A DNA stretch of 33,799 nt from Nemertoderma westbladi (GCA_032718475.1 JAUCBJ010008131.1:1-33799); one strand, 5' to 3'; shown: positions 1 to 10,224, counted from the stretch's first letter. Notes: generated by a model from the sequence alone, not told the origin. A program made the numbers and translations.

Positions 1-263
1 AAAAAATTATTAAAGTGTCTTTTTTTTATTTAAACAATAGCCCCAAAACAAGAAAATTGCCATAGACTCAATGATAGAAACACCAGTTGCGAAGTTTATT
101 AATATCTCACTCTATCCCAGACAGAAAGCAAACATTGAAATGCATTACCCCGCCAGCTGAGTAGCTATTCCCAGTGAATCCTATGAGAATATCTATAAGG
201 TTACTCACTGCTATGTTAGGTGGGGCGCAAGCTGATTGAATTCTAATCATTATTGAGAAGACA

Positions 264-515
264 GGGGGGGGGGGGAAACTCGACGCAAAACACGCCTTGG
301 CGAATTAATATCCCGCCTCAATGTTAAATTCTCAATTTAGGAAAAGGAGCAGGTTACAGTGGCACGTTATTTTAACCAAAACAATAAACTAAACACAATA
401 GAACAGGTTACAGTTTTATTATTGAGAGTTATCAGCTGTTATTTGCGTCGAATTTCCCCTGGAGAGGGATAATTTTTATTGCGTCCAGTTTCCCCCCCCC
501 CCCCCCCCCCCCCCC
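264..515 (+). repeat. MITE-like element, copy 1 (plus orientation)
   Basis: A ~225-bp non-coding element bounded by inverted termini: GGGGAAACTCGACGCAA at about 272-288 and, inverted, TTGCGTCCAGTTTCCCC at about 479-495. Its outer ends run into a 12-G tract (264-275) and a 24-C tract (492-515). A second, inverted copy lies at 21305-21530 and agrees over almost its whole length by eye, so this is a dispersed repeat family. It has no coding capacity. The superfamily and target duplication could not be decided. Confidence 0.75.
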
Positions 516-1044
516 ATCTGTTATTGAGAGTAAGCGCCCATTGTTCTGGTTTGATAGAATATTATTATCAGGATACGTGCATATTATAGGCTTATTGGTT
601 GCTTCATAGTGATGCCGGGATTGGATATGGTTAAATATTTGTCCATCTTTTCGCTTCAGAAACGGAATTAGATTTATTTTTTTCGGTTTTGTTGTCTTCT
701 AGACGGTCTTCTTATAGCCAGCTTGCTGGCTTTCTAGTTACTAAGAAAAAACAATACAAATTTTATGTAAGAGAATTAAAACTAAGGCACCTATTGCAAT
801 GATTGTCGACAGTCGCAACTCCAAAACTCAAATCCCTTTCAGCAGATGATCAAATGATATTGTATACCATTTTATAAGAGGATAGTTTAAGAAGAGAATC
901 TTTCAGAGCTCTACATTAATAATTACTAGGTCTTTTAACTTGTTCTGTGTTATACACTTGTTCATTAATGTTCAAGTATTATTTATTTAAGTCTAATATT
1001 ATTATGTTAGGCCTACTTGATTTATTATTGAAATACAGTAATAA
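516..1044. other. Intergenic, nothing recognised
   Basis: AT-rich sequence upstream of the first transporter copy. I see no coding region, RNA gene or repeat boundary. The last ~30 bases before the ATG at 1065 are a run of TA-rich sequence shared with the second copy, so the duplication starts there. Confidence 0.5.
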
Positions 1045-2603
1045 TATAATATATATTATTCATAATGGTAGATGAATCAACTTCCCAATACCAAACTCCT
1101 ACAAATAGACTTCATGGATGGAGACTTACTGTGTTGGTGATTATATTGATGATCTTTCAGTTAATACCAGGTTGGGGTATGAACCTTCTGGAATCATTTT
1201 TCCCTATCGTTGTAGGAAAGCGTGGCTGGTCTAAGACCCTCATTGGTTCCTTGTTTGCAATTTATCCCCTCGTCCAGGTTATTCTTTACATTGTTTTCCC
1301 ACATTCCATCACCAACTGGGGATCGCGAATTTCTTTAGGAATATTTGGCGTCATAGGAACGTCATCCCAGCTGCTTTTTGGATTTGTAGAATACATTCCC
1401 AACAACACAGGGCATATATTCACATGTTTTTTGCTGCGACTCTAATAGGAATTGGTCTAAACATATGTTACACTTACTCCTACAATTTATTAATGGAATT
1501 GATGCCAAACCACAGAAGTTTCTTAGCTGGTATATCTCTTGTACTTGGCACTGCAGGATATGCTATCGCGCCAGTATTTGGATCCTCTTTGTTCGCTTCC
1601 CTGGGTTTTGAATATCCATTTATCATATCGAGTTTGATGTTTCTCACTGGAGTCCTTTACTGTTGGTACGAGGCTCCTCCTTACCTTTACGATAGACATG
1701 AATCTAATGAGGAACGACCAACATATCTTGGATTGCTGAAGAACACGGCAATTACGATAATATATATTCATCACGTCTATGTTGCGATGATGTTATATTT
1801 TGTATTGGCTTATTACTCGGCCTATATCCACTACTACTATCATGTCAATCAATATAATATTGGTTTAACATATATGATACATCCAGTGTGCGAATTTTGT
1901 ATAGCTGTTACAATAACTCTTTTGATTAAAAAGTTCAATTTCAGGACAATTTACCCAACTGTAATTGGTGTAACGATACTGTTCGGTTTTATGCAGCTAG
2001 TAGGGCCGACTGAGATACTTGGTTTACCTCACTCCTTATCCATTTCACTTAGTTCGATGGTCATCATTGGAATGGCAGTTGGGTTAATGCAGATTCCAGC
2101 GTTTGAAACACAAACTCGTCTGGCTGTGAGGGTCTGCGGTCGCCCTGACAACATTGATACAAGGGCTGTTCTACAACAAGCTCTTAGAATCTCATTTGCC
2201 GTTGGCACTTTACTAGGTGCGCTATTTGGCGGTATTCTAAATGATTATTTCGGATTCCAAATAGCTGCTTCACTTCTTAGTCTAACTATTCTGCCTTTTC
2301 TAATCACTCTCATGACTTTATTCGCATGTGGATATGTTGATCAGTAAGATATGTTACGAAATAGGCCACTAATTTGGTGAAGGACATGACGTAGTGTTTA
2401 TAATGGACAATAAGATAATGATCCACATACTAATAACCATACTGACTTGATTAATTACCCCAATACCCTACTATTTTGAATTTAATTTAACAATTAATTG
2501 AATATAGTAATAATAAAGCTGTAATGGGTTACTGCAGAATTTGTAATCAATTTAGAAACAGACTCAAAGCGGGAGGTTTCTGTGAAATTTGCGCCACAGC
2601 TCA
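1045..2603 (+). repeat. Tandem duplication unit 1 (MFS gene plus tail)
   Basis: Unit 1 of a direct duplication; unit 2 is 2918-4470. Both begin in the same TA-rich run ~20 bases before the ATG and end about 80 bases beyond a shared AATAAA (2512-2517 here, 4380-4385 in unit 2). Identity is high throughout, including the non-coding tail, so the duplication was of genomic DNA rather than two separate retrotranspositions. Confidence 0.8.
1065..2347 (+). pseudogene. SLC18B1-like MFS transporter, copy 1, one frameshift
   Basis: Encodes a ~425-residue multi-pass membrane protein of the major facilitator superfamily. The pattern of an FFP motif after the first helix, a KTLIG helix-2 segment, FGFVEYIPNN and GFEYPFI resembles SLC18B1 (vesicular polyamine/amine transporter family), from memory of that family. 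The frame opens at the ATG at 1065 and runs to about 1440, where a single base is missing relative to copy 2; the rest is open in the next frame to the TAA at 2345-2347. No introns are visible, unlike typical members of the family, which suggests an old retrocopy. AATAAA lies 165 bases after the stop. It could still be expressed as a truncated protein, but I call it a pseudogene. Confidence 0.75.
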
Positions 2604-2667
2604 AGCTTCTTCTAACAGTTCTTCGAACCCGACCGATAGGCCAACATTCGCAATCTCCCATTATTGA
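2524..2667 (+). other. Possible 47-codon micro-ORF with two CxxC pairs
   Basis: Starts with ATG just after the AATAAA of copy 1 and encodes two CxxC pairs spaced 12 residues apart (CRIC ... CEIC), then a Ser/Asn-rich tail. The equivalent stretch of unit 2 (from 4390) keeps both pairs but stops shortly after. Three of three differences in the shared 80 bases change an amino acid, which argues against selection on a protein. Most likely chance; recorded because the motif is regular. Confidence 0.15.
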
Positions 2668-2917
2668 TAACAGTAGAGCAACCGTGGCAATAGATTCATC
2701 TACTCAACCATATTACTATAACAAACTCTTCGCAATCAATATTGCTTATGGAAGAATATGTAGCAGTTGGAATTCGGTGGAAGTTGGCAGAACTCAACTT
2801 CCAGTTGTGAGTGACTTTGGAAGTGAATCCAACTTCCTCCCTTTGAGATATTATGTAGGATAGGTACACTTGGGTGGTGTGGGAGAACATTTGTTACTGG
2901 TACCATTTGCTTGCATT
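2604..2917. other. Spacer between the two transporter copies
   Basis: About 310 bases unique to this position. Short open frames exist on both strands but none has a recognisable motif. No repeat or RNA gene seen. Confidence 0.5.
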
Positions 2918-4470
2918 TATAATATATATTATTCATAATGCTAGATGAATCAACTTCCCTTTACCAAACTCCAACAAAAAGACTTCATGGATGGAGACTT
3001 ACTGTGTTGGTCATTATATTGATGATCTTTCAGTTAATACCAGGATGGGGTATGAACCTTCTGGAATCATTTTTCCCTATCGTTGTAGGAAAGCGTGGCT
3101 GGTCTAAGACCCTCATTGGTTTGTTGTTTGCAATTTATCCCCTCGTCCAGGTTATTCTTTTCATTGTTTTCCCACATTCCATCACCAATTGGGGAACACG
3201 AATTTCTTTAGGAATATTTGGCGTCATAGGAACGAAATCCCAGCTGCTTTTTGGATTTGTAGAATACATTCCCAACAACACCGGACATATATTCGCCTGT
3301 TTTTTGTTGAGACTGATAATAGGAATTGGTCTAAACATATGTTACACTTACTCCTACAATTTATTAATGGAATTGATGCCAAACCACAGAAGTTTCTTCG
3401 CTGGTATATCTCTTGTAATTGGTACTGCAGGATATGGTATCGCACCAGTATTTGGATCCTCTTTGTTCGCTTCCCTGGGTTTTGAATATCCATTTATAAT
3501 ATCAGGTTTGATGTTTCTCACTGGTGTTCTTTACTGTTGGTACGAGGCTCCTCCTTACCTTTACGATAGACATGAATCTAATGAGGAACGACCAACATAT
3601 CTTGGAATGCTGAAGAACCCGGCAATTACGATAATATATATTCATCACATCTACTGTATCTATTGATGGTGATACATTTTGTATTGGCTTATTACTCGTC
3701 ATATATTCATTACTACTATCATGTCAATCAATATAATATTGGTTTAGCATCTATAATACATCCTGGGTGCGAAATTTGTATAGCTGTCTTATTTACTATT
3801 TTGATTCAAAAGTTCAATTGCAAGACAATTTACCCAACTATAATTGGTGTAACGATACTGTTCGGTTCAATGCAACTAGTAGGGCCGACTGAGATACTTG
3901 GTTTACCTCACTCCTTAACCATTTCACTTAGTTCGATGGTCATCATTGGATTGGGAGCCGCAATAATGCAGATTCCAGCGTTTGAAACACAAACTCGCCT
4001 GGCTGTGAGGGTCTGCGGTCACCCTGACAACATTGATACAAGGGCTGTTCTACAACAAGCACTTAGAATCTCATTTGCCGTTGGTGCTTCACTAGGTGCG
4101 CTATTTGGCGGTATTCGAAATGATTATTTTGGATTCCAAATAGCCGCTTCACTTCTTAGTCTGACTATTCTGCCTTTTATAATCACTCATGACTTTATTC
4201 GCATGTGGATATGTTGATCAGTAAGATATGTTACGAAATAGGCTACTAATTTGGTGAAGGATATGGCGTAGTGTTTATAATGGACAATAAGATAATGATC
4301 CACATACTAATAGCCATACTGACTTGATTAATTACCCTAATACCCTACTATTTTGAATTTAATTTAACAATTAAGTAATAATAAAGCTAAATGGGTCACT
4401 GCAAAATTTGTAATCAATTTAGAAACAGACTCAAAGCGGGAGGTTTCTGTGAAATTTGCGCCGCAGCTCA
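2918..4470 (+). repeat. Tandem duplication unit 2 (MFS gene plus tail)
   Basis: Second unit of the direct duplication described for 1045-2603. Its right edge, just after the shared GCCGCAGCTCA, abuts the decayed Gypsy fragment, so the repeat may have been cut there by that insertion. Confidence 0.8.
2938..4224 (+). pseudogene. SLC18B1-like MFS transporter, copy 2, two indels
   Basis: Paralogue of 1065-2347 with the same ATG context and the same order of membrane segments. The first 242 codons are open, including the site where copy 1 is frameshifted. Near 3655 there are five extra bases relative to copy 1, which bring in a stop at 3664-3666; the rest continues in another frame from 3663. A two-base deletion near 4183 then replaces the last dozen residues of copy 1. 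The equivalent of copy 1's stop codon lies at 4222-4224. Neither copy can make the full 12-helix protein, and their lesions do not overlap. Confidence 0.75.
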
Positions 4471-4868
4471 GGGAGGTTGGTAGAGCCCTTGATGTAGGAT
4501 ACCTGGCCTGGCTGGCGTTGGCGAGGAATGTAGACAAGGCGGACATGGGAGTTGCATTGAATGAAGACGGGGTAGGGAGCAGATTTAGGAATGGCAATGG
4601 AGCCGTCCATCGGTTGGAGCTGCATCAGGGGAAACCAAGGCTTGGGGGGGGGGGGTTACATGCAATGGCTGGTTAATTGCGTGGGGTGTAACAAGGAGGG
4701 CATCGGAGGCGGAGAGATGAGGTAGTAGTTGCCATGTGAGGGTGTCGCCTGGGCGTATAATGGACGATCGAATGGGAGCGCGTAGAATCTGGGTCGTCAT
4801 TCGGCGAATGGCGGGTCGAGGATGACCAGTCGGTGGTTACTGAGTAGAACTGCCGTCCACGAACGTTA

Positions 4869-5468
4869 TCAGGGACTGGGTAGGGCGGATACTGATATCG
4901 TTTGAGGATAAGAATAGAACACCAGTGAGGAGTGGAATGTTGAGGCCGTCGACAACAAGTTCACACAAGGTAAACAGGAGGTGAACAGGAGTGTGGCATC
5001 ATGAGAAATTAGGTCGGATTCAGCGCCGTAATCAAGGAAAACCGGGATGGGTTTGCCATTATACAGGAGTGTGGCATCATGAGAAATTAGGTCGCATTCA
5101 GCGCCGTAATCAAGGAAAACCGGGATGGGTTTGCCATTATAATGTGCCGTAAAGGTGGGACTCGGGCATACACCGACGATATTAACCATCAGATCAGCGG
5201 GTGTACTGGCAACGGAGCTGTCGTCGTCTTCCGGTTGTTCGTATGAAATGTCGTCAATGTCGCACTCGATGTGGACGAGATAGGTTAAAGTAGGATGAGA
5301 AATAAAACGCTTGTCAGCAGGGGGAAGGAAGGGACAAGTGCTGAGAAAGTGGTTGATGGGAGTGCGCTTAGTCTGGTAGCAGAGGGGACATTGGCGAACA
5401 GGATGAGATGCCCCGCGGGTGGTGGAATTAGGACCGAAACCTGATGAGGTAGAAGGGGTCCTACGCAT
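4869..5468 (-). pseudogene. Gag C-terminal zinc knuckle and duplicated retropepsin remnant
   Basis: An open stretch on the minus strand whose N-terminal part has a CPLC ... H ... C zinc-knuckle-like pattern (C-x2-C-x9-H-x4-C) and whose C-terminal part has FLDYGAE(C/S)DLIS twice. The second motif corresponds to the D-T/S-G-A active site of retroviral-type aspartic proteases, but with Tyr in the position normally Thr or Ser, so catalysis is doubtful. The two motifs come from an exact 78-bp tandem duplication, which is in frame. Part of the decayed Gypsy fragment; not expected to be functional. Confidence 0.6.
4987..5142. repeat. 78-bp tandem duplication (two units)
   Basis: Units 4987-5064 and 5065-5142, nearly identical (one G/C difference near 5022/5095). 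It doubles the protease active-site segment of the decayed Gypsy and, at 26 codons, preserves the frame. Confidence 0.85.
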
Positions 5469-6200
5469 CTGGGTGTGGAAGGTGCGTACTTCTGTGGCAG
5501 TGTGGAGCTCATTGAGAATAGATGACAGCAGGGCCTGGGAGACCTCAGGTTTGATGCTAGCCAGTGTATGGGACTGGAGTTTGGTGCCGTATCGCTGATG
5601 AACTAAGCAAGGGAGGTAGCTGATGAGGTAGAAGGGGTCCTACGCATCTGGGCGTGGAAGGTATGTACTTCTGCGGCAGTGTGGAGCTCATTGAGAAGAG
5701 ATGACAGGGCCTGGGAGACCTCGGGTTTGATGCTACTACTACTAGGATCGGCATGCTGCATTGCAGCTGCATTTTTAAGAATGCTGTGCCGGCTTATCGA
5801 CAAAATTGCACCGCCACAACTCCCTATCACCCATGACATTTGCTAGATCATCCGCATCTTCAAGGCCAGTGTCCTTTAAGATGCGTCTCAAGAAAGTCAT
5901 GGGCTGTCCACCATGCTTATTCACTCCATGAGGCTGCCAAAGTACAAGATTATGCACTGGCTGGTCCTCACGGCGAAAGCAATGTCCTGCAAAGCGGAGG
6001 CGCTTTTGTTCTAGTGTCAAGCTTGGGGGAACCAATGAGACACCTCCAATGTTATATAGTGTCTGGTTGGAGATGTGTGCATTGTACTTGACACAACTTT
6101 AATTTAACTTTAACTTTAAAATTGGACTTGACTTTGATGCTAGCCAGTGTATGGGACTGGAGTTTGGTGCCGTATCGCTGATGAACTAAGCAAGGGAGGT
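5441..6200. repeat. ~179-bp tandem duplication in gag, second unit split by a LINE
   Basis: Unit 1 is 5441-5619. Unit 2 starts at 5620, is interrupted at 5734 by a 398-bp LINE 3' end, and resumes at 6142 to about 6200. The length is not a multiple of three, so the duplication itself breaks the gag frame. Unit 1 serves as an internal empty-site control for the LINE insertion. Confidence 0.8.
5735..6132 (-). mobile_element. LINE 3' end (5'-truncated non-LTR retrotransposon)
   Basis: On the minus strand it encodes about 86 residues typical of the C-terminal tail of non-LTR reverse-transcriptase polyproteins (KRLRFAGHCFRRED, then LVLWQPHG, KDTGL and DRELWR), ending at the stop 5775-5777. It is flanked by a 9-bp target duplication TTTGATGCT (5726-5734 and 6133-6141). 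The 3' end carries a short TAG/AGT microsatellite tail rather than poly-A. 5' truncation, target duplication and a simple-repeat tail are the signature of target-primed reverse transcription. Exact clade (CR1, RTE or related) not decided. Confidence 0.8.
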
Positions 6201-6339
6201 CCAGGTGGATAAGGTGGTGCCAAACGAGTACAACGAAGTTCTCGAGAGATGGAGACAACTCCTCTTTGTCGTTGGGCAGAATCCCATGGTGGGAGATACC
6301 GCCATCCCGCTGGAGTAAGTTGTCGTCAATGAAAGGCAG

Positions 6340-6793
6340 CTAACGGCTGGAAGAGGTCTTCGGGGCATTCCTCATGGAGGAGAGAGATCTCGGAGGAGAC
6401 GAAATGGGCTCCAGTTGCCTGGAAGCCATATAATGCAGGCGGATGGCCTGCCATATGGAGGGCAAGGAATTGCAGTCCCGAATGATCGAGTTACACGCGA
6501 TACGGGGGCGTAATTGGCGACCTGGCCGATAATAAGCTCCAGCGCTGTAGTCTTTTGAAAGCGGTACGGCTATCTGCTGGAGCAACGGTGTTCGGGTCGT
6601 CAGCGAAGCCGCGGAATGGTACAGCGTGGGTATGGCGCAACCAGGTGGCGCCCAGGGATGTAAATGGTGCAAACTGGGGTTGGAGTGCAAGTGAATAAGT
6701 TAGATTGTTGCGCCATACTTGAAAGGAATTGATCGTTTCTGACTTGCTGAGTGGAACCAGTTTGGGGGGTTTCAGAGGGTTGTTAAATGCCAT
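6340..6793 (-). pseudogene. Gypsy-type gag N-terminal remnant
   Basis: Starts with ATG at 6791-6793 (MAFNNP...) and continues with a W-containing capsid-like region (FQVWRNNLTYSL) until a frame break near 6500-6690, beyond which matching gag text continues in another frame to 6340 (IWQAIRLHY). A further piece around 6130-6258 (NFVVLVWHHLIHLDLP, then QRYGTKL) belongs to the same gag. The order matches a single ancestral gag read on the minus strand. No function expected. Confidence 0.6.
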
Positions 6794-6800
6794 GGTACCG

Positions 6801-8007
6801 GAAGTAGCTAGCAGAAGTAGAGGCTGAGTGAGTTGGGGTCTGTTTTTGTAGTAACTTGAGGAATGGGAAGCGAAGCACACAGTGACACCATGCCAGAAGT
6901 AAGGTAGCCACGCAATAATGAGCGAAGTGAATGAAGTGGGGTAAGTGAGCCACAAGTATAATAACCACTTATTATAGTGCGTAATATATATCAAACACGC
7001 AAAGCAGGCAGGTAAACACAACAACAGACCAGTAAGCAGCTCACAGCTGGAAATCACTACGGTACTGTAGTGCAGTACAGTAATCACTGAACCAACTGGT
7101 ATACCATCAGGCCCACAAACAGACGGACAGGGCCTAAACTGGCTGGCGCAAATTCAATTTTGACTTTTCAGAATATAAAATTGCTTGAAATAATATTAGT
7201 TCTCCTAACTATTACTTAACTATGGCCTACCAATTTTAATAAACTAGGCCTATAGTAATTAATTACTGTTCATATATAATATGTCCGTCCTATTGTATAA
7301 CTCGTACAATACAAAATTATTAAATATATAAATTGTTTGTAAAAAACAATGTCTCTTGGCCTACTGCTGTTATTATTCATAACGATTCATTACTGATTGG
7401 AATTTGAATTTTTTTGAGCTCGAGATTTTTTTGAGCTCGAGATTTTTTCCGTGCGTAACTTTCCGTGCATAACGCTGGCATGCAATACTATGCATTTTTT
7501 TATTGAAATGTTGATAATTTTGCGATATTCGATAAATATGGAGAAAACATATATATTTATGTTGTGGTAGAAAATTAACCCTCTACCTTGAAAAACCCGA
7601 ACGATATGAACCAACAAACTTTGGTGTAAGAAATATCACATTTCTTCAGTCCGTGCATAATGAGTAATCCAAATTGTCGACATGCTGCAGCTAGGGGGTC
7701 TGCCATCTACGAAGATTTATAATATATATATATATAATATAAGTTTAAATTAAGTAAAGAAAGTTATGGAATATGACTGTAGGGTGTGAGATCAAGTTGT
7801 TTTAGTATAATAATATTTTAAGATTTCAAAAAGTGACAACTTATATGATCAATCACTAAAAATTTATTTTTTTATTATTAGCTTTCGATAGCTCTCTCTA
7901 TCTTTTTCAAATAAACGATATTCTAGAATTAATGCACTACAAATAATAATACTACCCTAGCAACTAATGAGTTTGTTAAATCTGTGAATCTTCAATCTTT
8001 ATAATTC
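6801..8007. other. Gene-free stretch with short simple repeats
   Basis: About 1.2 kb without a supported gene. It may include the unrecognised 5' part of the decayed Gypsy. A direct repeat of TTTTTTGAGCTCGAGA occurs twice at about 7410-7447, and a TA-dinucleotide run lies at about 7719-7740. Nothing else seen. Confidence 0.5.
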
Positions 8008-8451
8008 TTAAGGATTGAAAACATCAAGTCCAAAGTTATTGATCACCGCCTCGTTGAGAACATTCAAACCCATTGGTTGTAAAGTTTCCAACCGGCACTG
8101 CCATTCTCCCTCTTTAATTCTGAGTTTTTGTCGGTTCAGTTTTTTGTTTGCTGAGATCGGTAGACAATCAAATGGTGTAATTCTGAAGTGTGCATTGTAA
8201 GAATGACCCGAGGTAGTAAAATGTCTGTCGATGGCAGTCGATGGTTTGTCATTAATTATCTTTGTCTTGTAGTTGGCTATCCTAGGCTTTAAGTCCTCTG
8301 TTGAACCGATACCAAATAAGTTACATTTAAGGCAAGTCACCACATAAATAACATTTTTAGCATTGCAAGATAAATCATTCTTTATATAAACCCTGTGGCT
8401 TTTGTTAGTTGTTGAGCTGACATATTTTAAAGGTAATAATACTTTACACAA
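8008..8451 (-). pseudogene. Penelope-like element GIY-YIG endonuclease remnant
   Basis: A 147-codon minus-strand stretch with NVIYVVTC..C at the start of the domain, then FGIGSTEDLKPRI and a long tail ending LNVLNEAVINNFG. The VIY ... xIG ... R pattern with paired cysteines and an STEDLKxR helix matches the C-terminal GIY-YIG nuclease of Penelope-like retroelements or of similar RT elements. The second motif is GIG rather than YIG. The reverse transcriptase that should lie upstream (above 8451) is absent, so this is a fragment. No terminal repeats identified. Confidence 0.7.
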
Positions 8452-8777
8452 TAATACTATAATACATAATACATATCGGTTCCTTTCTCTACTCTAACTA
8501 ATATCCGTGAATAAATTTAAATAATATAACTTTTAATTTCTAATATTGGTGCTTTCAATTAACTACAGTAGATAATTTTCCAAATTCATTTCAGGTGCAT
8601 ATAGGTAGTTTCACTATGTATGTAATTTAATGTATTAGCTAATTTATTAATTATTATTATTATAAATATTGGTGTCCCTACTTTAAAACTAATCCAATTA
8701 CATTTATTTCCTAACTACAGTACTTTTACCGGTAGTGGCACGTGATTGGCTACTGTCCGGAGCAATACATTGTTTAG

Positions 8778-8786
8778 GCTGTACCA
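8778..8786 (+). repeat. Target-site duplication, left of P-like transposon
   Basis: GCTGTACC (8778-8785, preceded by G at 8777) occurs again immediately right of the element at 18194-18201. Because the terminal bases overlap, the duplication can be drawn as 7 to 9 bp. Confidence 0.75.
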
Positions 8787-8811
8787 GGGCCTTCATAAAA
8801 TAACAGGCCTG
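8785..8811 (+). repeat. Left terminal inverted repeat of P-like transposon
   Basis: Begins CAGGGCCTTCAT and ends AACAGGCCTG; it is matched base for base by the inverted sequence at 18167-18193. A TGA in the transposase frame lies at 8810-8812, at the TIR edge, so the coding frame cannot extend out through the TIR. Confidence 0.85.
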
Positions 8812-8812
8812 A

Positions 8813-9718
8813 ACTGTTTTTGCTCCACCAAAAAACGTCGAAAAGAGAAAGTTGTGGCAAGAGGCACTACGCGAAAATGGTGTAGTGACATTAACTGTTA
8901 GTATGGGAGTTTGTGAGAACCATTTCATTCCAAGTAATGTGATTGGAACAGGGCAAAGAAAGCGCCTTCATAGAGATGCAACACCGTTTTCGTGCCGGGG
9001 TAATGTGGGAGCAAGCTCAAATTCATTTGCATCAACTGCAGAGAAGAGAAGACTTGTAAATGAGGGTGAAAGACTAGATGCGGAGATCAGAGAGTTTTTG
9101 TCAAGTGACATAATAGTGTCCACATCTCAATTCGATGAGGGCGAACTATCTGAACCAAACAAGCTATTCTATAACTTAATCCAAAATAATGAAAATGTCG
9201 TTCATCTTTTCGGAGAGCATGGTGAAAGCGAAGCTGGTTCTTTAGTCAGTTTAGACAGCAATGGCATGGTGAAAGTTTTCGTTAACGGTAAGAAAATTAC
9301 GTTGCCGGGGCACTTGACAAAATGGGAGAAGATCTCTCGATATAGTGAATTGAATAGTGTGTTAACCTTTGCCAAAGAAGTCGAATGGAATGAAATACAT
9401 AATGCTACAATAGAAAGCGTTGTGAAAGACCTACAGGGACTTTCAGATAAGGTAGTTGATGAAAAGCAAAGTAAGTTATTTCGATTTTGCGCAGATCAAA
9501 TTGAGTTAAGCTGCACTCCTCCAAATCGAACTAACTGACAATGACTTAACAATTTACCTCGATAAGTCATTTCAATATACTACGATGATTGACAGAGGAA
9601 AACTCACTGTTCCTTGTAAGTGGCTTGTATTATATGTTTCACGATGTCTCGCAAGCCTAAAGCTGTTGATGACTGAAGCAAGTACACGAAATAAATTCCT
9701 GTCCAGTAAAGCACCACG
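8813..9718 (+). pseudogene. THAP-domain transposase-like gene, left part (interrupted)
   Basis: The open frame from 8813 to the TGA at 9536-9538 begins inside a THAP domain: a PPKNVEKRKLW helix, then VCENHF (the C-x2-H half of the C2CH zinc site) and DATPF (the AVPxF-type box). The first CxxC half of the zinc site is missing, as are an ATG and the first exon. A ~170-residue acidic linker follows. Near 9507-9536 the reading moves to another frame, which stays open through 9718 (IDRGKLTVPCKWLVLY segment) to the Gypsy insertion. After the insertion the same frame resumes at 17285. The catalytic RNase H-fold core of P transposases is not present. Confidence 0.65.
9715..9718 (+). repeat. 4-bp target duplication, left of Gypsy (CACG)
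   Basis: CACG immediately precedes the 5' LTR; the same four bases follow the 3' LTR at 17285-17288. Four to six bp is the usual range for Ty3/Gypsy integrases. Confidence 0.8.
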
Positions 9719-10204
9719 TGTGGTGATCAGCAGCAAGGACATACAAAATATGAAACACAACAATATCAAATTACAAAAAACGTTATAAATAATATAACGC
9801 CATCTAGGGAAGTTTACAGGAAACAACAAAATTGCGCTAGAATAATCCTGACCGCTGATTGGAGGATAACAAAGAGGGATAGATAGGTAGGATAATACCG
9901 GTTAGTAAGTAATATATCAAGATATGGTCAGTACAATACAGTACCTACAGTAGTAGTTTAGATTCGTGTTTCTTTTTGGATGTCTGACATCTGATTGTCT
10001 GACGTATGTACCGATGTATTTTGATTTATCTGTTTTGATTAGATTTATCTGCAGTATTATGTTCTGATGTTATGAACTAACAAACTAATCGTTTTAGCCA
10101 GCCTGCCAGTTAACGGCAGATTTTCTTCAGGGAAACCAGAAAAACTAAGTGGTAGATTGCCACGGAACCCGGGTTTGACCTTATCCTGTTATCCAGCTTT
10201 CACA
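9719..10204 (+). repeat. 5' LTR
   Basis: 486 bp, starting TGTGGTGATCAG and ending CAGCTTTCACA; identical to 16799-17284 (offset exactly 7,080). The TGTG...CACA ends are the expected short inverted termini. Small open frames inside it are also present in the 3' copy and are not genes. Confidence 0.95.
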
Positions 10205-10206
10205 TT

Positions 10207-10224
10207 TGGGGGCTTGTCCGGGAG
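10207..10224 (+). promoter_or_regulatory. Primer-binding site, tRNA-Pro type
   Basis: TGGGGGCTTGTCCGGGAG begins two bases after the 5' LTR. It matches the tRNA-Pro primer-binding site known from murine leukaemia-type retroviruses at 16 of 18 positions, from memory, so minus-strand synthesis is probably primed by tRNA-Pro. Confidence 0.75.

Larger units (their letters stand above)
4471..6800 (-). mobile_element. Decayed Ty3/Gypsy-type fragment (gag and protease only)
   Basis: Read on the minus strand, this block carries in order a gag start (ATG at 6791-6793), gag capsid-like segments, a zinc-knuckle-like motif near 5400 and a retropepsin-like motif near 5130. The pieces lie in different frames with stops between them. 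No reverse transcriptase, RNase H or integrase is present and I could not find LTRs, so it is a truncated old copy. The zinc-knuckle region followed by a CPFLPPADKRF-type stretch is characteristic of a Gypsy gag family widespread in marine invertebrates. It contains two tandem duplications and a LINE insertion, annotated separately. Confidence 0.7.

Noticed and set aside
7390-7617. Minus-strand 75-codon frame with a lysine-rich end
   Set aside because: Low-complexity AT-rich translation over simple repeats, with no motif and no regulatory context.
9572-9829. Minus-strand 85-codon frame across the left Gypsy boundary, with a related frame at 16724-16909
   Set aside because: Most of it lies in the LTR and recurs in the other LTR with a different continuation; it is a by-product of the LTR sequence.
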